64,000 nt of DNA. It comes from JADJLQ01 sp038251405 (lineage in GTDB: Bacteria; Bacteroidota; Bacteroidia; Chitinophagales; Saprospiraceae). Under the pieces are notes generated by a model. That model saw only the letters and a list, made by a program, of their open reading frames with translations. It was not told the origin of the DNA and did no database searches. The DNA is taken from positions 1-64,000 of the forward strand of contig JBBSBH010000003.1 in the NCBI GenBank assembly GCA_038251405.1, read 5' to 3'. Of the stretch, positions 1 to 7,053 are shown in pieces. The stretch's first letter is position 1, and each line of letters starts with the position of its first letter. A program made the translations under genes and the position numbers.

Positions 1-78
1 AGTAAATACTTGCATTAATAAATCTCCCCCAAAGCAAATGAACTATGAGGTTTCTTATTAACTACACAGTACAATTAT

Positions 79-212
79 TGATTCATAAAAATCATCAACC
101 AAATGATGAAGCAGCGAAGCCATGTCCAATATAAAAAAACATCAAGAATAAAAGATGCCGGACACTCTAAATCATCTTACTAATCATCCTACTAGAATCC
201 AGGCGTCGCTGA
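79..212. repeat. Left copy of a ~120 bp imperfect direct repeat flanking the cupin-fic patch
   Basis: This noncoding stretch shares an exact 18-base block (TTGATTCATAAAAATCAT, from 79) and, about 75 bases on, an exact 17-base block (GGACACTCTAAATCATC) followed by matching CTACTA and GGYGTCGCTG segments with the stretch at 2578-2699. The order and spacing of the blocks are the same in both copies. Between them lie only the cupin and fic genes, which suggests ends of an inserted segment or two copies of a dispersed intergenic repeat. I do not recognise a named element. Confidence 0.6.
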
Positions 213-343
213 ATCCCGAAGATACTTTCGGGATAAGTCCAACTTAAAAGTTCGGACAGGCTGAAAATATATGAGATTGATTCATTAGCCTGGCTGCATC
301 GGTATTTTCGCCTACTTTTCTAAATGTTGTATATAGTTTTTTA

Positions 344-910
344 TTAGTCAAGTTTTAAAGGTGGTCCAATTACTTGCATTTCATTATTTGAAAAAATGTT
401 TGCAATTTCCTGTTGACTAGGTTGATGGTCTAACGCAGCCATTGTGACAAAGAAGTTTTCCAACTTTCCTGCAGGTTGCATGGTTACAAGCATTTTTCCT
501 GTTTCTGATTTTTGTGTCCAGGCATGGGCAATTTTTCGAGGTAAAAAGATACTATCACCCGCTGACAGATCATACTTGTCATCTCCAACTTGAAATTTAT
601 ACGAGCCTTCTATCACATAAAATATTTCATCTTGAGAAAGATGAATATGCAAAGGAGTTCCCTTGCCTTGAGAGAGAGAGGTCTGTTCAAATATCGCCAA
701 ACTTCCATCTGTATCTGCTCCTGATATCTTTACATCAAGAACATTTGAGTTCACCCCTTTTAATTTTATATGCCCATGAATCCTTCCTTCTCCTGCTGAA
801 ATTTTAAACCCTTTCTCTTTCCTCATAGACAATTGACTGAATTTTGAAAATGCCAAACTCGGAGTTGCCAAGAAAGCCAGCGCCGATGCTATAAATTTTG
901 TTCTTCTCAT
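344..910 (-). CDS. Exported cupin-domain protein
   Basis: A single-domain cupin of 188 residues. The N-terminus MRRTKFIASALAFLATPSLA reads as a signal peptide with a twin arginine, so the protein is probably exported. The first cupin motif is clear around residues 85-105 (H-I-H, then Glu and a Gly), giving two His and one Glu as metal ligands; the second motif contains GDSIFLPRKIAHAW with the fourth ligand His. The open frame extends 26 codons upstream, but the ATG at 910 directly starts the signal peptide and is preferred. Cupins of this type bind a metal and may act on small molecules, but no substrate can be inferred here. It converges with nothing and lies inside the repeat-flanked accessory patch together with fic. 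Confidence 0.75.
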   Translation of the reverse strand: MRRTKFIASALAFLATPSLAFSKFSQLSMRKEKGFKISAGEGRIHGHIKLKGVNSNVLDVKISGADTDGSLAIFEQTSLSQGKGTPLHIHLSQDEIFYVIEGSYKFQVGDDKYDLSAGDSIFLPRKIAHAWTQKSETGKMLVTMQPAGKLENFFVTMAALDHQPSQQEIANIFSNNEMQVIGPPLKLD

Positions 911-1280
911 AATTATCTCATTTAAAAAAGTGCTGTAAAATTTCACACAACAATGTTGGATACGCCAAATATGACGTATATAACTCATAAAACTACGGCT
1001 AAATCTCAGATATCCAATTCATCTAAAGGACTTTTTAAATGGGATTTTAATTTGTGTGAGGTGGGGTATAGATTTCGGTAGTTTTAATGGATGAATGGAC
1101 TAAGAGCTCTCGAATGATACTAAAATATACTCCTGAAAGGATTCTGTGTGTAGCATAGACACTGCGAGCAGAGTATCTTCCACCATCTTAATTCAGAAGT
1201 AATAAAAGAGAATATTTGCTAAGACATTCTAATAAATGGGTCTTCAGATTGGGGATATGTCAAAATGGTTTATGTCATTT
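911..1280. other. Intergenic gap upstream of fic, no gene seen
   Basis: About 370 bases of AT-rich sequence between the divergent cupin and fic genes. No convincing ORF, tRNA or hairpin terminator is visible. An imperfect -7 box (CATATTTG on the minus strand near 975) could serve the cupin gene. The operator-like cluster of fic begins just after this segment. Confidence 0.5.
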
Positions 1281-1281
1281 A

Positions 1282-1412
1282 TTAGATCAAATATCATAAA
1301 AATATGATTTTGATATACACATTAGATCAAAATATGTCTATATTATGAACTATAATTTGTCATTGGTTCAAAAATTAACATATATATGAACTAATACTGT
1401 ACCTTTGGGTCA
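1282..1412 (+). promoter_or_regulatory. Cluster of six TGANCYAA operator-like sites overlapping the fic promoter
   Basis: Six 8-base sites fit TGANCYAA with at most one mismatch, on either strand: 1282-1289 and 1322-1329 (both as TTAGATCA), 1346-1353 (TGAACTAT), 1363-1370 (TTGGTTCA), 1387-1394 (TGAACTAA) and 1405-1412 (TTGGGTCA). The last four form two inverted repeats, 1346-1370 and 1387-1412, whose centres are 41 bases apart; the first two are direct copies 40 bases apart. The second inverted repeat covers a perfect -7 box TACCTTTG at 1400-1407, and fic starts at 1428. This is the layout of a repressor site array. The natural candidate regulator is the C-terminal winged helix of the Fic protein itself (inference). 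Confidence 0.6.
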
Positions 1413-1427
1413 AAATTAGATTATTTC

Positions 1428-2555
1428 ATGAAAGACTTTCTATCAGGTAATTACCAAATGCAAGGATCGTTTAAAAGTTTTGAGCCGAGCCTTATAAATA
1501 GGCACTGGGTATTAGATGATATGGAAATCATATCACTGCTATCCAAAGCAGATAAGGAAATAGGACGATTGGACAGTTTCAGCAATCATATACCCAATAT
1601 AGACCTGTATATTCAAATGCACATACTTAAAGAAGCAACCCAAAGCTCTCGTATTGAAGGTACCCAAACAAATATAGAAGAGGCATTATTAGACAAAGAC
1701 GAAATAGAACCTGGGAAGAAAGACGATTGGGAGGAAGTACAAAACTATATCATTGCCATGAATGGAGCTGTACAGCATTTGAAGGAATTGCCAATTTCTA
1801 CTCGATTGATAAAGATGACTCATAAAATATTAATGCAAGGGGTACGCGGACATCATAAGTTGCCTGGAGAATTTCGCACTAGCCAAAACTGGATAGGTGG
1901 TGCTACTATTGATGATGCCGTATTCGTGCCACCAGCACAACATAATATAAGCGAACTTATGAGTGATCTGGAAAAATTTGTAAATGCCGAAGACCTACTA
2001 CTACCTGATCTTTTAAAAATCGCAATCATTCATTATCAGTTCGAAACTATTCATCCTTTTTTAGATGGTAATGGTCGTATGGGGCGCTTATTGATTACAC
2101 TATATTTGGTAGAGAAAAATATACTTAAGAAGCCTGTTCTTTATTTATCTGATTTTTTTGAACGTAATAAAGCATTATATTATGACAATCTTTCAGGTGT
2201 ACGTACAAAGAATGATCTCAAACAATGGCTTAAGTTTTTTTTAGTAGGCATATATGAAACAGCAAAAAGTGGTGTGTCTACCTTCAATGAAATATTAAAT
2301 TTAAAAAAAGAAGTAGAAACAAAAATACAAGCCTCTGGAAAGCGAGGTTTCCAGTTGATGCAAATCATGGATGAGTTATTTCAACATCCGTTTCTCAATC
2401 AAGAGCGTATTAGTAAGGTTACTAAAGTATCGAAAAACACTGCTTACAAATTAATAGCAGAATTGGAGGGTATGGACATCATCCGAGAGGTCACTGGTAT
2501 GAAAAGGGGTAAATATTATCGGTTTCATGCTTATATACAATTGTTTAAAAAATGA
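1428..2555 (+). CDS. Fic family protein AMP-transferase with C-terminal winged helix
   Basis: A 375-residue Fic enzyme. The active-site loop HPFLDGNGRMGR (about residue 210) matches the Fic signature HxFx(D/E)GNGRxxR, so it should transfer AMP from ATP to a hydroxyl side chain of a target protein. An N-terminal SSRIEG around residue 72 fits the inhibitory helix motif (S/T)xxxE(G/N), whose Glu keeps class II Fic enzymes off. The domain order is an N-terminal Fic_N-like region, the Fic core (about 110-270) and a C-terminal winged-helix DNA-binding domain (about 295-370, with KVSKNTAYKLIAEL as recognition region). The C-terminal domain and the repeated sites in its promoter suggest autoregulation. 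The protein's target cannot be told. It stands alone, without an antitoxin gene, inside a repeat-flanked patch. Confidence 0.9.
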   Translation: MKDFLSGNYQMQGSFKSFEPSLINRHWVLDDMEIISLLSKADKEIGRLDSFSNHIPNIDLYIQMHILKEATQSSRIEGTQTNIEEALLDKDEIEPGKKDDWEEVQNYIIAMNGAVQHLKELPISTRLIKMTHKILMQGVRGHHKLPGEFRTSQNWIGGATIDDAVFVPPAQHNISELMSDLEKFVNAEDLLLPDLLKIAIIHYQFETIHPFLDGNGRMGRLLITLYLVEKNILKKPVLYLSDFFERNKALYYDNLSGVRTKNDLKQWLKFFLVGIYETAKSGVSTFNEILNLKKEVETKIQASGKRGFQLMQIMDELFQHPFLNQERISKVTKVSKNTAYKLIAELEGMDIIREVTGMKRGKYYRFHAYIQLFKK

Positions 2556-2577
2556 TTTTTATTTATTTACCAATACC

Positions 2578-2699
2578 TTGATTCATAAAAATCATTGTCC
2601 TATGCTGATGTGGCTATGCTTTGTCGAATGTAAAATACATTCAGAATAAATAATGTTGGACACTCTAAATCATCCTACTAAAAAACTGGTGTCGCTGTT
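2578..2699. repeat. Right copy of the direct repeat flanking the cupin-fic patch
   Basis: Second copy of the repeat at 79-212, beginning 20 bases after the fic stop codon. The same blocks appear in the same order: TTGATTCATAAAAATCAT at 2578, TCAGAATAAA, GGACACTCTAAATCATCC, CTACTA and GGTGTCGCTG. The segments between the blocks have diverged, so the two copies are old. Confidence 0.6.
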
Positions 2700-2712
2700 T
2701 AATAAAAGCCAG

Positions 2713-3453
2713 CTAATCTGACGCAGAAAAAATAGATTCTTTGTTGAGTATTTTATTTACCAGATCATCTGGTATTGAGTTTACAGCCGCCTTTAATTTA
2801 TTTGCCCAAAACCCTGTAATCTCTTGAAGATCACTTTCATAGAAACGGTGCTCTGTCAATTCCATAGTTTCTGTACTAAATATAAGTACATCTATAGGGT
2901 AACCCACATCGTTTGCACTCACCCGCGTACTATCGAATGATAAAATCCCGGTCTTCAGGGCAAATTCCAGTGAGGAATTATAATTGACTGTTCTTTGCAA
3001 TACTGGTTTACCATATCCTGAATTACCAATAATCATGAAAGGCGAACCTTCTCCTACCTCTATCCAATTGCCTTCGGGATATAGTAAATACAGCTTTGGC
3101 CCTTCATCACCCGGCATTTGGCCACCTACTATAGTATATATATTAAAAATGATGCCCGAATGGCTTAGTGCATCGCGGTCTTCATTGGCCACTCTTTTTA
3201 TTTGCTGTCCTAGCGCATTTACTGCTTTGTACATTTTATCGAAGCCACTTGTTTCCTCTAGAATTTCATTAAAATAAGTGATCACTTTGTCACGTACAGA
3301 GCGCAAGCCGGAAGTCATGATAAAAATCGGATACTGTCCATATTTATGCACAAACACTTTTTTGCCTGTAGTAGTCTCAGAACCGGAAGTAATGCGCGTA
3401 TCAGCCACCGCGACCAATCCTTTCTTTACGCGTATCCCTAGACAATAAGTCAT
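2713..3453 (-). CDS. Anbu-type proteasome-like peptidase
   Basis: A 246-residue N-terminal nucleophile hydrolase of the Anbu (COG3484, proteasome-type protease) family. It begins MTYCLGIRVKKGLVAVADTR, in which Thr2 becomes the catalytic nucleophile after removal of Met1, and the ADTR segment is the characteristic second strand of the fold. Known Anbu proteins form an open helical ring and are usually encoded beside a transglutaminase, an alpha-E protein and a circularly permuted ATP-grasp/amidoligase. None of these partners is visible in the window, so this is an orphan copy. Upstream on the same strand lie a methyltransferase and a 170-base gap; an imperfect -7 box (TTATTTTG) sits about 20 bases before the start. 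Confidence 0.85.
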   Translation of the reverse strand: MTYCLGIRVKKGLVAVADTRITSGSETTTGKKVFVHKYGQYPIFIMTSGLRSVRDKVITYFNEILEETSGFDKMYKAVNALGQQIKRVANEDRDALSHSGIIFNIYTIVGGQMPGDEGPKLYLLYPEGNWIEVGEGSPFMIIGNSGYGKPVLQRTVNYNSSLEFALKTGILSFDSTRVSANDVGYPIDVLIFSTETMELTEHRFYESDLQEITGFWANKLKAAVNSIPDDLVNKILNKESIFSASD

Positions 3454-3499
3454 TTTCAGTTTTTGATTTTAGAATGACAAAATAAGGAATATTAATTCA

Positions 3500-3624
3500 A
3501 ACCATATGAATAAATAGCGGAGTGAAATTTAGTATCTAATGATGGCTCCTTCCATCGAGGCTGAGCATTTTTCCTATAAAGCGTTATCCATCACCACTTC
3601 CAATATTTTGCTACATGGTAAAAC
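3500..3624 (-). other. Coding-like remnant in the methyltransferase-anbu gap
   Basis: On the minus strand an open stretch ending with a stop near 3498 reads NAQPRWKEPSLDTKFHSAIY, rich in Trp, Pro and His and unlike random AT-rich sequence, but with an in-frame stop upstream and no start. It may be the tail of a lost gene such as a transposase; I do not recognise the family. Confidence 0.25.
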
Positions 3625-4416
3625 TTATTTAAATGCTTCAATACGATTCCATGCAAAATAGGTAGAAGCAAAAGTATTAGCCATAAATTCGGTAAGCTCT
3701 TCAATAGCTGCATTGAACTCAGTAATGGAAAGAAAGCTTTTTTCAAGTAATTGAATCTTTGCACTATTCAGATTTCCTATAAGATTGGTTATCCATGGAT
3801 TAAAACTGGTATCATCAAATGAATGTATTTCCGGTGCTATCGATATTTTTAATTTTTTGAACCCGGTTTTCTTCATACGTTCGAATAGCTTAATCCCTAT
3901 CATGGCATCGCCACCCATCATGGATTGTAGCTGAGCAAATTTTTTCCAGGCATATATGAAATGAGGACAGGCTGGATAAAACTCCATCCAGAGTACACTA
4001 TTTTCCTGGATGCAAATTTTTCCTTCGGGTTTCAACACCCGGTAAGCTTCTTTGAGCACTTTCATAGGATCGCTTACATGCTCCAAAATATACCTGCCAT
4101 ATACTAAATCAAAAATGTTATCATCAAATGGCAAATCATGCACATCGCCTAAAATAAATTCCAGATTGGGTGGAAATTGAGGGACCTGGCGCAATTGTTC
4201 TTTAGATAATTCCACTCCAAAGGTTTTTCCTCTAAATAATTTAGTTGCCACACTAGCACATAAAAGGCCTAGGCCGGAACCAAGTTCTAAGGCAATTTCG
4301 TGACTTTGAAGATTTAAGAAATGTATAAAGCTTTGGTTTGTAAGGTCATTGAGCAATTTAAGTCTTTGCTGCTCATCTGAAGACACTCCGTGGATATAGT
4401 TTAATGGGTCAGGCAC
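3625..4416 (-). CDS. Class I SAM-dependent methyltransferase
   Basis: A 263-residue Rossmann-fold methyltransferase of the UbiE/Methyltransf_11 type. Motif I is ALELGSGLGLLCAS (about residue 41), the acidic end of strand 2 is FGVELSKEQ, and ILGDVHDLPFDDNIFDLVYG is the adenine-contacting motif II region, followed by RYILEHVSDPMKVLKEAYRVLKP. The C-terminal part (about 160-263) is helical and may bind the substrate. The start codon is GTG at 4416; no upstream ATG fits. Its neighbours give no pathway, so only the general activity, methyl transfer from S-adenosylmethionine to an unknown acceptor, can be stated. Confidence 0.8.
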   Translation of the reverse strand: MPDPLNYIHGVSSDEQQRLKLLNDLTNQSFIHFLNLQSHEIALELGSGLGLLCASVATKLFRGKTFGVELSKEQLRQVPQFPPNLEFILGDVHDLPFDDNIFDLVYGRYILEHVSDPMKVLKEAYRVLKPEGKICIQENSVLWMEFYPACPHFIYAWKKFAQLQSMMGGDAMIGIKLFERMKKTGFKKLKISIAPEIHSFDDTSFNPWITNLIGNLNSAKIQLLEKSFLSITEFNAAIEELTEFMANTFASTYFAWNRIEAFK

Positions 4417-4551
4417 TTATCTTAATTTAAAGAGAAATTGTCTTAAATATCTATTAAATGTTTGACATTTGCAATCCTCGATTAAGTAAAAACGAATTGA
4501 AAGCATCTTTTTTAGCCCTTCCCCTATTTTTATCACCAACTAGTTTGTACA

Positions 4552-6348
4552 ATGGCAATTCCAATGACAACTAATAAAAAGTATGTCGAAGATGGACTTT
4601 TATTGATTTCAATACTTGCTATTTTATTGGTAATATTAAATATAGGCTATGGGCCATCAAGGCAAGATTTGTATTCCAGGTGGTTTCCCATTCTCAACTT
4701 ACTGGCTTTTGGATTTCTTGGCTGGAGAATACACCTGAATTGGATAAATAAAAAATTGAACATCAGATGGTACGCTGGTCAAACATTGCTATTGGTAATG
4801 ATGGTTTTAGCACTTTTAGCAGAGCTATTTTTTCATAACTTACTTTCGAGAATTATGGTCACTGAGGTTACTACGCTTTCCGCAGTGATATACCATTTTA
4901 TATTTATCATTTTATTTCTGGAGGAGGTCTCCAACCGGCTTTTTTCAATCAGGAAATCTGCTGTAAATGGTCCCTTTTTATTAATAGTAAGTTTTGCATT
5001 TATCATCTTATTTGGAAGTTTACTATTGATGCTTCCTGGTGCAACTTACCATCCTATATCCTATGTCGATGCGCTCTTCACTTCTACTTCGGCGGTATGT
5101 GTTACCGGATTGGTAGTGCTGGATACTGCAAAGGACTTTACCCTCTTTGGCCAATGGATAATTCTACTGTTAATTCAAGTGGGAGGACTGGGTATACTTA
5201 CTTTTACCAATCTTTTTGGTCTCATATTTAGTGGAAGTACCAGTTTCCAAAATCAGCTTTTAATTCAAAACATGTTGAATGTAGAAAATCTGGGCGATGT
5301 GATGAAGGCCTTAGTACGGATTGTGGTGTTGACCCTGATTATAGAAATTGTCGGGGCAGTATTTATTTTTTTTACTGTTCAGAGTTCTGTTTTTAATGGT
5401 ACCGGGGCGCATATATTCTTTTCATTATTCCATGCTATTAGCGCTTTTTGTAATGCTGGCTTTTCAACTTTGGGCAATGACAATTTGTATCACCCGGCTG
5501 TAAGATATGCCTATGAATTTCAATTAGTCATAGCTTTCTTAGTCATTTTTGGGGGCATAGGGTTTGGCATTTTAGTAAACATTTTGCAGTTTTTTAAAGA
5601 GAAAGTCTTAAGACTGTATTGTATATACATATTGCAATCAAATTATCGGTTCAAGTCAAAGATTATTTCAATTAATACGCGTATAGTGATGGTCACCACG
5701 TTGATTCTATTGGTGGTTGGAACTTTACTGTACTTTATATTGGAGTACAATAATGCATTGGTCGAACATCATTCTTTATATGGTAAATTGGTGCAAAGTT
5801 TTTTTGGATCAGTTACTCCAAGAACTGCAGGTTTTAATACAGCAGATATCGGAAGACTCACGCTTCCTACTCTAATGATTTATTTATTATTTATGTGGAT
5901 AGGGGGAAGCCCGGGGAGTACCGCAGGCGGCATCAAGACCAGTGTATTTGCAGTCGCTACGCTGAATGTGATCAATACTATAAAAGGTCATGAAAGATTG
6001 GAAGCAGCAAGCAAGGAAATCTCTGCTACTTCTATAAATAGAGTATTTAGTATTATTTCACTTTCATTAATCGCCGTAGGATTGTCGGTTATAGTCATTG
6101 AGGCGAAAGATGGCGATCGGTTTGATCTGATGCGCATTGCTTTTGAATCTTTTTCCGCATTAGGTACGGTTGGACTAAGCACCGGAATTACACCTTTTTT
6201 GACAGACTCAAGTAAAATAGTATTAGTGCTTACTATGTTCGTTGGAAGAGTAGGGTTTATGACGATTTTAGCTGGTCTGATAAAATTATTTACCAGGGAA
6301 AGAGAAAAGCGATACCGATATCCGCAAGAGGATTTATTTATTACATAA
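4552..6348 (+). CDS. trkH: TrkH/KtrB family potassium transporter subunit
   Basis: The membrane pore of a Trk/Ktr potassium uptake system, 598 residues. It carries the four short selectivity-filter loops, each with its conserved Gly: TSAVCVTGLVV (about 187), AFCNAGFSTLG (about 300), TPRTAGFNTAD (about 425) and SALGTVGLSTG (about 540). About 130 residues of extra membrane helices precede the TrkH core, as in several Bacteroidota homologues. It is followed after 17 bases by the matching regulatory subunit, so the two form an operon. A TAGTTTG box ends four bases before the ATG, which would give a leaderless message. Confidence 0.9.
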   Translation: MAIPMTTNKKYVEDGLLLISILAILLVILNIGYGPSRQDLYSRWFPILNLLAFGFLGWRIHLNWINKKLNIRWYAGQTLLLVMMVLALLAELFFHNLLSRIMVTEVTTLSAVIYHFIFIILFLEEVSNRLFSIRKSAVNGPFLLIVSFAFIILFGSLLLMLPGATYHPISYVDALFTSTSAVCVTGLVVLDTAKDFTLFGQWIILLLIQVGGLGILTFTNLFGLIFSGSTSFQNQLLIQNMLNVENLGDVMKALVRIVVLTLIIEIVGAVFIFFTVQSSVFNGTGAHIFFSLFHAISAFCNAGFSTLGNDNLYHPAVRYAYEFQLVIAFLVIFGGIGFGILVNILQFFKEKVLRLYCIYILQSNYRFKSKIISINTRIVMVTTLILLVVGTLLYFILEYNNALVEHHSLYGKLVQSFFGSVTPRTAGFNTADIGRLTLPTLMIYLLFMWIGGSPGSTAGGIKTSVFAVATLNVINTIKGHERLEAASKEISATSINRVFSIISLSLIAVGLSVIVIEAKDGDRFDLMRIAFESFSALGTVGLSTGITPFLTDSSKIVLVLTMFVGRVGFMTILAGLIKLFTREREKRYRYPQEDLFIT

Positions 6349-6365
6349 TATTTTAAAGAAGTAAA

Positions 6366-7049
6366 ATGAAATTTATTGTTTTAGGACTTGGCAATTTTGG
6401 CTCTGAATTAAGTATAAAACTTACTGAATTAGGGCATGAAGTAATTGGGGTGGATTCGAATATGAAGCGTGTAGAGCTTTTGCAAGATAGCATTACACAC
6501 ACCATTTGCATGGATACCACAGATCAATCCGCTGTTAAATCGTTACCTATAAAAAATTCGGATGTAGTAATTATTTGCATAGGCGAAGATACCGGAGCAT
6601 CTCTAATCTCTACAGCAATGATAAAGCAATTAAAACCTAAACGCTTGATAGCCCGGGCAATAAATCCTGCTCATCAGAATGTAATGGAGGCCATGGGAAT
6701 AGACGAAATTATTCATCCGGAAGCAGACACTGCTTATCGCCTGGCTAAGAGACTTGATATTGGCAGTATAATAGATTCATTTACACTGGATGATCAATAT
6801 AAAGTAATAGAGGCCAAAATTCCCAAAGGATTTGTAGGTAAAACAATACATGAAGTAAATTTTCAAAAGGAATATCGTATCAATATTGTGACTATCATTC
6901 GCAATAAAACAAGGAAGAATAATCTGGATCAGGAACAAATATTTCATGAAATCTTAGGAGTAGTTCCTCCTGAAACGAAATTGGAAGCCGGCGATCTGTT
7001 GGTCGTATTTGGTAAAATAGATGATATTGACAGGATGCTGAGAGAATAG
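6366..7049 (+). CDS. trkA: TrkA/KtrA family potassium channel regulator (RCK protein)
   Basis: The cytosolic gating ring subunit for the TrkH pore just upstream. Residues 1-125 are an RCK_N Rossmann domain with the nucleotide-binding motif GLGNFGSELS near residue 7 and an acidic residue ending strand 2 (GVDSN); residues 136-227 are an RCK_C domain (ending AGDLLVVFGKIDDIDRM). Family members bind NAD(H) or ATP/ADP and open or close the channel accordingly. At 227 residues it is a single-unit KtrA-like protein rather than the doubled 450-residue TrkA of enterobacteria. Confidence 0.9.
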   Translation: MKFIVLGLGNFGSELSIKLTELGHEVIGVDSNMKRVELLQDSITHTICMDTTDQSAVKSLPIKNSDVVIICIGEDTGASLISTAMIKQLKPKRLIARAINPAHQNVMEAMGIDEIIHPEADTAYRLAKRLDIGSIIDSFTLDDQYKVIEAKIPKGFVGKTIHEVNFQKEYRINIVTIIRNKTRKNNLDQEQIFHEILGVVPPETKLEAGDLLVVFGKIDDIDRMLRE

Positions 7050-7053
7050 TTTT

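Noticed and set aside
1428..2555. Fic gene as the toxin of a Fic/antitoxin pair (FicT-FicA type)
   Set aside because: The inhibitory motif SSRIEG is within the same protein and no small antitoxin gene is adjacent, so it is a self-regulated class II enzyme.
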